Part shown: positions 1-6,279 of the stretch, in pieces
How the letters are laid out: each line of letters opens with the position of its first letter
Numbering within the stretch: the stretch's first letter is position 1
NCBI GenBank assembly: GCA_026995955.1
Contig: JALWNJ010000113.1
Location: 1 to 6,279 of the forward strand
Direction: 5' to 3'
DNA length: 6,279 nucleotides
DNA from: Gammaproteobacteria bacterium
GTDB lineage: Bacteria > Pseudomonadota > Gammaproteobacteria > J044
Position numbers and translations under genes: made by a program
Notes under the pieces: model-generated
The model's input: only the letters and a program-made list of their open reading frames with translations
Database searches by the model: none
Told to the model about the DNA's origin: nothing

Positions 1-2770
1 CGCCTTCAACACCGAGTTCGGCCGTCTCAACATCGACGGATACTTACGCACCTACGAGGAGCGGGTACCCGGCCCCACCGGCATGGAGCTGCGCGGCTAC
101 CACAAGCCGATCATGATCGCCGGTGGCGTGGGCAGCATCCGCGAGGAGAACGTGCACAAGAAGCCGCTGCCGCCGGGCACCCCGATCGTGGTGCTGGGCG
201 GCCCGGCCATGCTCATCGGGCTGGGCGGCGGCGCGGCCTCGTCGATGGCCAGCGGCACCAGCGACGAGGATCTGGACTTTGCCTCGGTGCAGCGCGGCAA
301 CCCGGAGATGGAGCGCCGCTGCCAGGAGGTCATCGACCGCTGCGTGAGTCTGGGTGCGCTCAACCCCATCCTGTCCATCCACGATGTCGGCGCCGGCGGT
401 CTGTCCAACGCCATTCCCGAGCTGCTCGACGATGGCGGCCGGGGTGGCGAGATCGAGCTGCGCACCGTGCCCAGCGCCGAGCCGGGCATGTCGCCGATGG
501 AGATCTGGTGCAACGAGGCCCAGGAACGCTATGTGCTGGCCATCCACCCCGACCGGCTGGAGGCCTTCGAAATCCTGTGCCAGCGCGAGCGGGCCCCCTA
601 TGCCGTGGTCGGCATGGCCACCGAGGATCAGCGCCTGGTGGTGGGCGACGGCTACTTCGACAACACGCCGGTGGACCTGCCGATGGAGGTGCTGCTGGGC
701 AAGCCGCCGAAGATGCTGCGCGATGTGCACCACCACCCCTTCCGCAAGCCCGAGTTCGAGACTCACGGCATCGATCCCGAGGAGGCCGCGGAACGCGTGC
801 TGCGCCTGCCGGCGGTGGCCGCCAAGGGCTTTCTCATCACCATTGGCGACCGCACCGTGACCGGACTGGTGGCACGCGACCAGATGGTCGGCCCCTGGCA
901 GGTGCCGGTGAGCGATGTCGCCGTCACCCTCACTGCCTACGAGGGCTACACCGGCGAGGCCATGGCGATGGGCGAGCGTACCCCCATCGCCCTGGTCCAC
1001 GGCCCGGCCTCGGGCCGCATGGCCATCGGCGAGGCGATCACCAACATCGCCGCCGCCGACATCGCACGCATCGAGGACATCCGCCTGTCGGCCAACTGGA
1101 TGGCAGCCGCCGGCCACGAGGGCGAGGACGCCGTGCTGTTCGACACCGTGCGCGCGGTAGGCGAGGAGCTGTGCCCGGCGCTCGGCATCGCCATCCCGGT
1201 GGGCAAGGACTCGCTGTCGATGAAGACGGTGTGGGAGGAGGACGGCGAGCCACGCGAGATGACCGCGCCGCTGTCGCTCATCGTCTCGGCCTTCGCCCCG
1301 GTGCAGGATGCGCGGCGCACGCTGACACCCATGCTGCGCACCGACCTCGGCGACAGCGACCTGATCCTCGTCGACCTCGGCCAGGGCCGCAACCGGCTGG
1401 CGGCCTCGGCGCTGGCCCAGGTGTACCGCAAGGTGGGCCATCATCCGCCCGACCTCGACAGCCCGGAGGCGGTGCGCCACTTCTTCGAGGCCATGCGTGC
1501 TCTGCGCGAGGACGACCTGATCCGCGCCTACCACGACCGCTCCGACGGCGGCCTGCTCGCCACTGTCTGCGAGATGGCCTTCGCCGGCCACTGCGGGGTC
1601 GAGATCCATCTCGACGACCTCGACGACGACCCGCTGCGCGCGCTGTTCAGCGAAGAGCTGGGCGTGGTGCTGCAGGTCGCGCACGAGGACACCGAGACCG
1701 CGCTCGCCCTGCTGCGCGAACACGGCCTGGGCCACTACAGCCATGTCATCGGCACACCGACCGAGGACGACCGCATCCGCTTCCTGCATGCCGGGCGCGC
1801 CCTCATCGACCGGCCGCGCAGCGAGCTGTGGCGGATCTGGAGCGAGACCAGCCACCGCATGCAGCGGCTGCGCGACAATCCGGAATGCGCTGACCAGGAA
1901 TTCGAGCGCCTGGCCGACGACGGCGACCCGGGCATGACCGTGCGCCTGCCGTTCGACCCCGACGAGGACATCGCCGCCCCCTGCATTGCCAGCGGCGTGC
2001 GGCCCCGGGTGGCCATCCTGCGCGAACAGGGCATCAACGGCCAGGTGGAGATGGCCGCCGCCTTCGATCGCGCCGGATTCGAGGCCATCGATGTCCACAT
2101 GTCGGACCTCATCGAAGGGCGCCTCGACCTGTCCGGGTTCCAGGGCCTGGTGGCCTGTGGCGGCTTCTCCTATGGCGATGTCCTTGGTGCCGGCGGCGGC
2201 TGGGCCAAGTCCATCCTCTTCAACGAACGCGCACGCGAGGCCTTCGAGGCCTTCTTCCAGCGTGGCGACAGCTTTGGGCTCGGCGTGTGCAACGGCTGCC
2301 AGATGCTGGCGCAGCTGCGCGACCTGATCCCGGGCGCATCGCACTGGCCCCGTTTCGTGCGCAACCGCTCCGAGCAGTTCGAGGCCCGCTTCTCCAGCGT
2401 GGAGGTGCTCCCCTCACCCTCGCTATTCCTCGAGGGCATGGCCGGCGCCGTGCTGCCGATCGCCGTCGCCCACGGCGAGGGCCGCGCCCTGTTCGACCGC
2501 GGCGACGCCCGGGCGGCCATGGAGGGCGGCACGGTGGCCCTGCGCTATGTCGATGGCCGGGGCCAGGCCACCGAACACTACCCCGAGAACCCCAACGGCT
2601 CGCCGCTCGGCATCACCGGGCTGTGCTCGGAGGATGGCCGCTTCACCATCATGATGCCGCACCCCGAGCGGCTGTTCCGCAGCGTGCAGTACTCCTGGCA
2701 TCCGGACGACTGGGGCGAGGACGGCCCCTGGCTGCGCATGTTCCGCAACGCCCGGGTACGGTTGGGCTAG
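1..2770 (+). CDS. purL: Phosphoribosylformylglycinamidine synthase (FGAR amidotransferase), long single-chain form, 5' end missing
   Basis: This enzyme converts FGAR, glutamine and ATP to FGAM, the fourth step of de novo purine synthesis in the cytoplasm. The reading frame is open from base 2 to the TAG at 2768-2770. It gives 922 visible residues of a protein that is about 1295 residues in E. coli, so roughly the first 370 lie outside the window. Visible residues 1 to about 610 are the AIRS-like synthetase part. Its motifs are [10 protein letters not shown] (73-82), [11 protein letters not shown] (127-137), [12 protein letters not shown] (398-409) and DRSDGGLL (512-519). The class I glutaminase domain starts near residue 667 ([11 protein letters not shown]). 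Its triad is visible: Cys763 in GVCNGCQM (codon 2288-2290), and His887 and Glu889 in PHPER (2660-2668). The ending FRNARVRLG matches the natural C-terminus of gammaproteobacterial PurL (compared from memory). The fused glutaminase separates it from the short PurL that works with PurQ and PurS. No frameshift or missing catalytic residue is visible. Confidence 0.98.
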   Translation, partial: AFNTEFGRLNIDGYLRTYEERVPGPTGMELRGYHKPIMIAGGVGSIREENVHKKPLPPGTPIVVLGGPAMLIGLGGGAASSMASGTSDEDLDFASVQRGNPEMERRCQEVIDRCVSLGALNPILSIHDVGAGGLSNAIPELLDDGGRGGEIELRTVPSAEPGMSPMEIWCNEAQERYVLAIHPDRLEAFEILCQRERAPYAVVGMATEDQRLVVGDGYFDNTPVDLPMEVLLGKPPKMLRDVHHHPFRKPEFETHGIDPEEAAERVLRLPAVAAKGFLITIGDRTVTGLVARDQMVGPWQVPVSDVAVTLTAYEGYTGEAMAMGERTPIALVHGPASGRMAIGEAITNIAAADIARIEDIRLSANWMAAAGHEGEDAVLFDTVRAVGEELCPALGIAIPVGKDSLSMKTVWEEDGEPREMTAPLSLIVSAFAPVQDARRTLTPMLRTDLGDSDLILVDLGQGRNRLAASALAQVYRKVGHHPPDLDSPEAVRHFFEAMRALREDDLIRAYHDRSDGGLLATVCEMAFAGHCGVEIHLDDLDDDPLRALFSEELGVVLQVAHEDTETALALLREHGLGHYSHVIGTPTEDDRIRFLHAGRALIDRPRSELWRIWSETSHRMQRLRDNPECADQEFERLADDGDPGMTVRLPFDPDEDIAAPCIASGVRPRVAILREQGINGQVEMAAAFDRAGFEAIDVHMSDLIEGRLDLSGFQGLVACGGFSYGDVLGAGGGWAKSILFNERAREAFEAFFQRGDSFGLGVCNGCQMLAQLRDLIPGASHWPRFVRNRSEQFEARFSSVEVLPSPSLFLEGMAGAVLPIAVAHGEGRALFDRGDARAAMEGGTVALRYVDGRGQATEHYPENPNGSPLGITGLCSEDGRFTIMMPHPERLFRSVQYSWHPDDWGEDGPWLRMFRNARVRLG

Positions 2771-2785
2771 GCCGGGCGACCATGC

Positions 2786-2824
2786 ACCGGGTGTGGGTTT
2801 TGCGGAAAAACCCGTGAACCCGGT
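2786..2824 (+). terminator. Two-step inverted repeat after purL, probable transcript end or mRNA 3' stabiliser
   Basis: The outer arms are ACCGGGT (2786-2792) and ACCCGGT (2818-2824). The inner arms are GGGTTTT (2795-2801) and AAAACCC (2807-2813), around the loop GCGGA. The two stems are perfect and are joined by an asymmetric internal loop (GT against GTGA), giving 14 base pairs. The structure begins 15 nt after the purL stop. No T-run follows it, so it is not a standard intrinsic terminator. It may act with Rho, protect the purL 3' end, or be a protein-binding palindrome. The structure is seen directly; the role is inferred. Confidence 0.5.
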
Positions 2825-2879
2825 CTACGCTCGTTACGACACAGGGTCAAACACCCAAACCGTCAACGAGCAAACACAT

Positions 2880-2884
2880 GGGAG
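2880..2884 (+). promoter_or_regulatory. Shine-Dalgarno site fixing the start of the exported-protein gene
   Basis: GGGAG lies 7 nt before the ATG at 2892, which is a normal distance. This ATG also places a signal peptide at the very N-terminus. The frame stays open upstream to a GTG at 2793, but that start lies inside the purL-downstream hairpin and would bury the signal peptide behind 33 residues. The ATG at 2892 is therefore preferred. Confidence 0.75.
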
Positions 2885-2891
2885 CCGCATC

Positions 2892-4019
2892 ATGAACCCT
2901 GCACAACGACTTCTGTGGCTGGGCGGGCTGGGTGCGCTGCTTGGCGCATCACCCGCCATGGCCAACAAGGTTACGGAACTTGACATCGCCCCGGGAAACA
3001 ACCCCGTCTTCCCGACGCTTGAAGTCTACTCCCTCAACGGAGAACGCTGGGACAAGGTCAACTCGAACAAGACGGCACAACTGCGCCTGGACAACTTCAA
3101 TGCGAAATGCCGTTGGCCCGGAACCACGAACCGCCTCTACGATTCCAATTTTCAGGTCGACGGCTTCAGCGTCATCACTTACCACCCAAGCGATACTTTC
3201 ATCCCCGTCTCGAACGATCTGACGGCCACCCTGAGATGGACGGGTAGTGGCAGCAACCTGAATCCGGTCAGGGCCTGCAATGACGAACTCGCAAGGCGGC
3301 TTGCGAATGCGCCTGACAAAAACCGCTACGAGCTGCTGGCCCAGGGCTTCACAATCACCGTACCGGCAGCTGTCACGGCCCGTTACCAGCTGATTTGTGA
3401 AAAAATGGTCGACATAGGGAGAACGGACAAGGAAACCGAAAACATCCCTCTGTCGGTGCATGTGAACTGCCAGGGCTCGAAGAAGGCCGAGCAGAAGATT
3501 CCACCCCCGCCCAAGCAGGCCAAGCTTATCCTCCTGCCCACGGTCAAGCAGGCAAAGGTATTCGTCAACCATGCATTCTATCGGGGCCAGTGCCCGGTAA
3601 TGCTGCGCTACAAGGGCCTGATCGCAAGCACCGGCAAGGGCAAGTTCAAATACCAGTTCGTGCACAGCGACGGCACGAAGACACACCTGCAGACACTCAC
3701 ATTCCCGGGCGCGGGCAAGCTGGCAACCAAGCCCCAGATCCGCAGCATCTACGCCAGAAAGCCATCCAAGAACCTCGCCATCGGGCCACAACAGGGTGTG
3801 CGCTACGACTTCGATGGCTGGATCCGGCTCAAGGTCATCGACCCGCAGGGCAAGGTGCACTGGTCACCGAAGCAGAAGGTACGGGTAGACTGCAGCAAGG
3901 TGAAGACCGGCAAGCCGCTCAAGACCGCACCCAAGCCGCCACCACAGCCTCCGCACCAAGGCACGGTAAGACAGGCCCCCAAACCGGCCGGGATCCGTCT
4001 CGCGCCGACACCCCAATAA
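2892..4019 (+). CDS. Exported protein of unknown function, six cysteines, proline-rich C-terminal tail
   Basis: I do not recognise a characterised family. The 375-residue product begins with a Sec-type signal peptide: an Arg near the N-terminus, a Leu/Gly-rich core at residues 7-18, and a likely cut after SPAMA (A24/N25). There is no lipobox Cys, so it should be released to the periplasm or beyond. The mature part has six cysteines: C73, C129, C169, C193, C234 and C334. An even number suggests disulphides, possibly pairing in order. An N-terminal region (25 to about 195) is followed by a linker with PPPP at 204-207 and KQAK repeated at 208-211 and 219-222. A second region runs from about 212 to 334; its alternating beta-type pattern between C234 and C334 (YQFVHSDG, LQTLTFPGAG, GWIRLKVIDP) resembles an Ig-like sandwich closed by a disulphide. 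Residues 341-375 are rich in Pro, Lys and Gln and probably disordered. No catalytic motif, transmembrane helix after the signal, or anchor is visible. The gene appears to stand alone, with a hairpin before it and a terminator after it. Its bases are less GC-rich than purL. The Ig-like reading is inference from pattern only. Confidence 0.88.
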   Translation: MNPAQRLLWLGGLGALLGASPAMANKVTELDIAPGNNPVFPTLEVYSLNGERWDKVNSNKTAQLRLDNFNAKCRWPGTTNRLYDSNFQVDGFSVITYHPSDTFIPVSNDLTATLRWTGSGSNLNPVRACNDELARRLANAPDKNRYELLAQGFTITVPAAVTARYQLICEKMVDIGRTDKETENIPLSVHVNCQGSKKAEQKIPPPPKQAKLILLPTVKQAKVFVNHAFYRGQCPVMLRYKGLIASTGKGKFKYQFVHSDGTKTHLQTLTFPGAGKLATKPQIRSIYARKPSKNLAIGPQQGVRYDFDGWIRLKVIDPQGKVHWSPKQKVRVDCSKVKTGKPLKTAPKPPPQPPHQGTVRQAPKPAGIRLAPTPQ

Positions 4020-4055
4020 CAATAACGATCACCTCCTCGATCTGCCAGCCGAACT

Positions 4056-4084
4056 GGGCGGCCTTCGGGCCGCCCTTTTGTTTT
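4056..4084 (+). terminator. Intrinsic terminator with UUCG loop
   Basis: A perfect 8-bp stem GGGCGGCC (4056-4063) / GGCCGCCC (4068-4075) encloses the loop TTCG closed by C-G, the classic hyperstable tetraloop. TTTTGTTTT (4076-4084) follows directly. It starts 36 nt after the stop of the exported-protein gene and ends 2 nt before the pgi stop on the other strand. The T-run is only on the + strand. On the - strand the bases after the stem are not T-rich, so it should end the + transcript well and the pgi transcript only weakly. Confidence 0.9.
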
Positions 4085-4086
4085 GG

Positions 4087-5745
4087 CTATGCGCGCTCCA
4101 CCTGGCGCTGGCGCAGTTCCAGATAGTAGTTGATGAGGCCATTGGTCGAGCTGTCGTGGCTCTGCACGGGCACACCCTCGTTGAGTTCCTCGAGAATGTT
4201 GCTCGCCAGCTTCTTGCCCAGCTCCACCCCCCACTGGTCGAAGGAATTGATGTTCCAGATCACGCCCTGCACGAAGATCTTGTGCTCGTACAGGGCAATG
4301 AGGCTGCCCAGGGTCTTGGGATCCAGGGTGTGGAACAGGAAGGTATTGGTAGGCCGGTTGCCGGGGAACACGCGATAGGGCAGCAGTTCGCGGATGCGTT
4401 CCTCGTCCAGCCCCTCGGCGCGCATCTCCTCGATGGCCTCCTCCTCGGTGCGGCCGCGCATCAGGGCCTCGGCCTGGGCCAGTGCATTGGCCATCAGGGC
4501 ACGGTGATGCCGCGCGATGCACCGGAAGTTTCTTGCGGGTACCAGCAGATCGGCTGGTACCATGGCCGTCCCCTGATGAAGCAGCTGGTAAAAGGCATGC
4601 TGACCGGCAATGCCAATCTCCCCGAACAGCACCGGACCAGTGTGATAGTCCACCTCCCTGCCCTCGCGGTCACAAGACTTGCCGTTACTCTCCATGTCGG
4701 CCTGCTGCAGATAGGCAGGGAGTCTGTGCAGATTCTGATCGTAGGGCAGGATGGCAATCGACCGCGCACCGAAGAAATTGATGTACCAGATTCCGATGAG
4801 CGCCATTAGAACCGGAATGTTGCGCTCCAGCGGCGCCTCTCGAAAGTGCCGGTCGGCCAACCAGGCACCTTCGAGCAGGTGCATGAAGTGTTCCGGGCCA
4901 ATGGCGATGACGATGGGCAGACCAATGGAAGACCACAGGGAATAGCGCCCCCCTACCCAATCCCACATACGGAACACATGCTGTGGATCGATGCCGAAAG
5001 CGACTGCAGCTTCCGGGTTGGCCGTCACGGCAATCAGGTGATGGCGCAGCGAATCTTCACCGGCCAGGCATTGCATCAACCATTCGCGCGCCGATTCGGC
5101 ATTGAGCATGGTGTCCTGCGTGGTAAAACTCTTGGATGCAACGATGAACAGCGTAGTCTCCGGCCTGAGGCCTTCCAGCGTATTGCAGATGTGGTTCTCG
5201 TCGATGTTGTTCAGGAAGTGCAGTCGCAGCTTGCGCGTTGCATAGGGGCGCAGTGCCTGTGTCACCATCTCTGGCCCCAGATGCGAACCGCCTACGCCGA
5301 TGTTGACGACATCGGTGATCGGCTCACCCGTGGCCCCCAGCCAGGTACAGGATCGAATACGATGGGCCAGGTCAAACATCCGTTCACGCTCGCGCCGGAT
5401 CTCGGCTGTCACATCCTTGCCGTCCACCAGGCAGGGCGTGCCGTCCATGTTGCGCAGGGCCGTATGCAACACCGGGCGGTGCTCCGTATGGTTGATCGGC
5501 TCGCCGCGGAACATGCGTTCGCGCCAGCCCTCGACATCGCACTGGCGCGCCAGGTCAAACAGCAATTCCAGTGTCTTGTCGGTGACGCGGTTCTTGGAGT
5601 AGTCGAACAGAATGTCGCCCAGGCGTGCCGTCAAACGGGGAAAGCGATCCGGATCCTCGGCAAACAGCTCGCGCATGTGCAAGCCGCGGATCTGCTCGTA
5701 ATGTGCCTGCAGGGCAACCCAGGCAGGGGACTCAACGAGAGGCAT
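4087..5745 (-). CDS. pgi: Glucose-6-phosphate isomerase
   Basis: This enzyme interconverts glucose 6-phosphate and fructose 6-phosphate in glycolysis and gluconeogenesis, in the cytoplasm. The frame gives 552 residues, against 549 in E. coli, and the two align end to end from memory, so the gene is complete. Phosphate-binding motifs are GVGGSHLGP (150-158) and SKSFTTQDTM (204-213). The signature DWVGGRYSLWSSIG (262-275) carries Arg267. Catalytic Glu352 lies in MESNGKS, His383 in GQHAFYQ, and Lys511 in the second signature FDQWGVELGKK (502-512). The start ATG (5743-5745) has GGAG at 5755-5758, 9 nt upstream; another ATG at 5748-5750 is out of frame. The stretch before His383 reads GEIGIAG where E. 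coli has GEPGTNG. Codon third positions are less GC-rich in the middle of the gene than at its 3' end. The gene converges on the exported-protein gene and lies on the same strand as the symporter gene, but 174 nt away and with its own likely promoter, so it is probably transcribed alone. Confidence 0.98.
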   Translation of the reverse strand: MPLVESPAWVALQAHYEQIRGLHMRELFAEDPDRFPRLTARLGDILFDYSKNRVTDKTLELLFDLARQCDVEGWRERMFRGEPINHTEHRPVLHTALRNMDGTPCLVDGKDVTAEIRRERERMFDLAHRIRSCTWLGATGEPITDVVNIGVGGSHLGPEMVTQALRPYATRKLRLHFLNNIDENHICNTLEGLRPETTLFIVASKSFTTQDTMLNAESAREWLMQCLAGEDSLRHHLIAVTANPEAAVAFGIDPQHVFRMWDWVGGRYSLWSSIGLPIVIAIGPEHFMHLLEGAWLADRHFREAPLERNIPVLMALIGIWYINFFGARSIAILPYDQNLHRLPAYLQQADMESNGKSCDREGREVDYHTGPVLFGEIGIAGQHAFYQLLHQGTAMVPADLLVPARNFRCIARHHRALMANALAQAEALMRGRTEEEAIEEMRAEGLDEERIRELLPYRVFPGNRPTNTFLFHTLDPKTLGSLIALYEHKIFVQGVIWNINSFDQWGVELGKKLASNILEELNEGVPVQSHDSSTNGLINYYLELRQRQVERA

Positions 5746-5769
5746 TCCATCAGTCTCCGGTTGGGCATT

Positions 5770-5787
5770 GCCCGCCAGCAGGCGGGC
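5770..5787 (-). other. Leader hairpin upstream of pgi
   Basis: GCCCGCC (5770-5776) and GGCGGGC (5781-5787) form a perfect 7-bp G/C stem with a 4-nt loop. On the pgi transcript it would lie in the 5' leader, ending 11 nt before the Shine-Dalgarno site. A weaker hairpin, GGGC-ATT-GCCC (5763-5773), shares bases with it, so the two cannot form together. No T-run follows on either strand, so a terminator is unlikely. Its role is unknown. Confidence 0.45.
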
Positions 5788-5801
5788 TTCATGGGCCGGG
5801 C

Positions 5802-5810
5802 ATTATGGCA
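5802..5810 (-). promoter_or_regulatory. Probable sigma-70 extended -10 promoter for pgi
   Basis: On the - strand these bases read TGCCATAAT, which matches the extended -10 consensus TGnTATAAT except at one base of the hexamer. No good -35 box is found 15-18 nt upstream, which is acceptable for an extended -10 promoter. Transcription would start near 5795, giving a leader of about 50 nt that holds the hairpin at 5770-5787 and the GGAG site. The match is seen directly; promoter activity is inferred. Confidence 0.4.
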
Positions 5811-5919
5811 TCATGGACGCACGAAATCATGGGGTTGAAGCGCAACTCCGGGTTTTCCAGGCCGCCCACCTACAGGAACAGAACAGCCCCTTTCCCCATT
5901 GCCGTGGAAACCGCAGATC

Positions 5920-6279
5920 TCACCCGGCCTCGCGTACCTCGCGATCCAGCTCGCCGCTCTTGAGCCGGGCCAGGTACTCGTTGAGCATGCGCCGCACCTT
6001 GCCGCTCAGCAGATACAGCCCAATCAGGTTGGGGAAGGACATGCCCAGCAGCAGCAGGTCGCTGAAGTCGAGGATGTTGGTGGCGCTGGTGACCGAGCCG
6101 ATGAAGACGAAGGCGACGAAGATCAGCCGGTACACCAGACTGGCGCACTCGCCGAACAGCCAGCTCCAGCAGCGCTCGCCGTAGTACGACCAGGAGATCA
6201 TGGTGCTGAAGGAGAACAGCACCACCGAGAAAGTGAGCACATACGGGAACCAGGAAATGACGCTGCCGAACGCCTGGGA
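5920..6279 (-). CDS. Sodium:alanine symporter (AGCS) family transporter, C-terminal part
   Basis: This is an inner-membrane carrier taking up alanine or glycine with Na+ (or H+). The frame is open from the window edge (6279) to TGA at 5920-5922, giving 119 residues. AGCS proteins are usually about 450-540 residues, so most of the gene lies outside. The stretch SVVLFSFSTMISWSYYGERC is the family's characteristic late-helix sequence. Three hydrophobic segments are visible: residues 13-33 (PYMLTFSVV to WSYYG), about 48-64 (LVYRLIFVAFVFIGSV), and about 70-93 (ILDFSDLLLLGMSFPNLIGLYLLSG). A charged tail of about 26 residues (KVRRMLNEYLARL and onward) follows and is expected in the cytoplasm. No frameshift is seen. 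Family assignment rests on remembered conservation of the FSTMISWSYYG segment; the exact substrate cannot be told. Confidence 0.9.
   Translation of the reverse strand, partial: SQAFGSVISWFPYVLTFSVVLFSFSTMISWSYYGERCWSWLFGECASLVYRLIFVAFVFIGSVTSATNILDFSDLLLLGMSFPNLIGLYLLSGKVRRMLNEYLARLKSGELDREVREAG

Larger units (their letters stand above)
5746..5919. other. Intergenic region between the symporter gene and pgi
   Basis: These 174 nt separate two genes on the - strand. The part nearest pgi holds the Shine-Dalgarno site, leader hairpin and extended -10 match. The rest (5811-5919) shows no convincing small gene or RNA gene. I found no stem-loop with a T-run that would end the symporter transcript, so read-through into pgi cannot be excluded. 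The motif ATCATGG occurs twice, at 5810-5816 and 5827-5833, with no evident meaning. Confidence 0.6.

Noticed and set aside
508..1893. A 461-codon open frame on the + strand inside purL
   Set aside because: It is a shifted frame of purL with an Arg/Pro/Gly/His-rich product and no recognisable motif; purL itself is intact through this stretch.
44..2344. A 766-codon open frame on the - strand opposite purL
   Set aside because: It lies wholly antisense to a clearly conserved PurL. Its product is a low-complexity mix rich in Ala, Gly, His, Gln and Val, typical of the antisense frame of GC-rich coding DNA. No domain is recognisable.
2800..2831. Possible promoter TTGCGG ... TACGCT before the exported-protein gene
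   Set aside because: The spacer is 20 nt, the -10 match is weak, and the -35 part overlaps the hairpin. The promoter of this gene cannot be placed from the sequence.
2848..2877. CAAACAC occurring twice (2848-2854 and 2871-2877) in the leader of the exported-protein gene
   Set aside because: Two copies of 7 nt in an A/C-rich leader are compatible with chance and have no regular spacing or symmetry.
2793..2891. GTG start at 2793 extending the exported protein by 33 residues
   Set aside because: It lies inside the purL-downstream hairpin and would move the signal peptide away from the N-terminus. The ATG at 2892 has a GGGAG site at a proper distance.
2949..3860. A 303-codon open frame on the - strand opposite the exported-protein gene
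   Set aside because: The opposite frame has a signal peptide, a Shine-Dalgarno site and a downstream terminator. The antisense product has no recognisable domain.
4846..5838. Open frames on the + strand opposite pgi (also 4078-4809)
   Set aside because: They mirror a complete and well-conserved pgi and have no motifs of their own.
5870..6148. A second - strand open frame overlapping the symporter gene
   Set aside because: It is a shifted frame with an Arg/Gln/His-rich product, while the frame ending at 5920 matches the AGCS family and runs off the window edge.
1..6279. A defence system, mobile element, CRISPR array or other new multi-gene system
   Set aside because: No transposase, integrase, repeat array, terminal repeats, nuclease-like genes or linked cassette could be found; three of the four genes belong to well-known families.

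Overview
This window is ordinary chromosomal DNA from a GC-rich proteobacterium, most likely a gammaproteobacterium. The evidence is the long single-chain PurL with its own glutaminase domain, which with the Pgi aligns closely (from memory) to the Escherichia coli proteins, and the strong G/C third-position bias. I cannot name a species from the sequence alone.

Layout: (1) Positions 1-2770, + strand, hold the C-terminal ~922 codons of purL (phosphoribosylformylglycinamidine synthase), cut by the window edge. (2) A 121-nt gap follows with a strong two-step inverted repeat (2786-2824), then a Shine-Dalgarno site. (3) Positions 2892-4019, + strand, encode a 375-residue exported protein of unknown function with six cysteines after the signal peptide. 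(4) A 67-nt convergent gap carries a UUCG-loop intrinsic terminator (4056-4084). (5) Positions 4087-5745, - strand, hold complete pgi (glucose-6-phosphate isomerase). (6) A 174-nt gap (5746-5919) has no gene, but holds a plausible extended -10 promoter and a leader hairpin for pgi. (7) Positions 5920-6279, - strand, are the C-terminal 119 codons of a sodium:alanine symporter (AGCS) family transporter, cut by the window edge.

The genes do not look like one functional unit. purL (purine synthesis), pgi (glycolysis/gluconeogenesis) and the symporter (amino-acid uptake) are housekeeping or transport genes. The exported protein appears to be its own transcription unit, between the purL hairpin and the convergent terminator. 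No mobile element, CRISPR array, tRNA or rRNA gene, or defence-like cassette was seen. The only real unknown is the exported protein. Smaller points are the purL-downstream hairpin, the pgi leader, an altered motif next to the Pgi catalytic histidine, and a local drop in GC from the exported gene into the middle of pgi.
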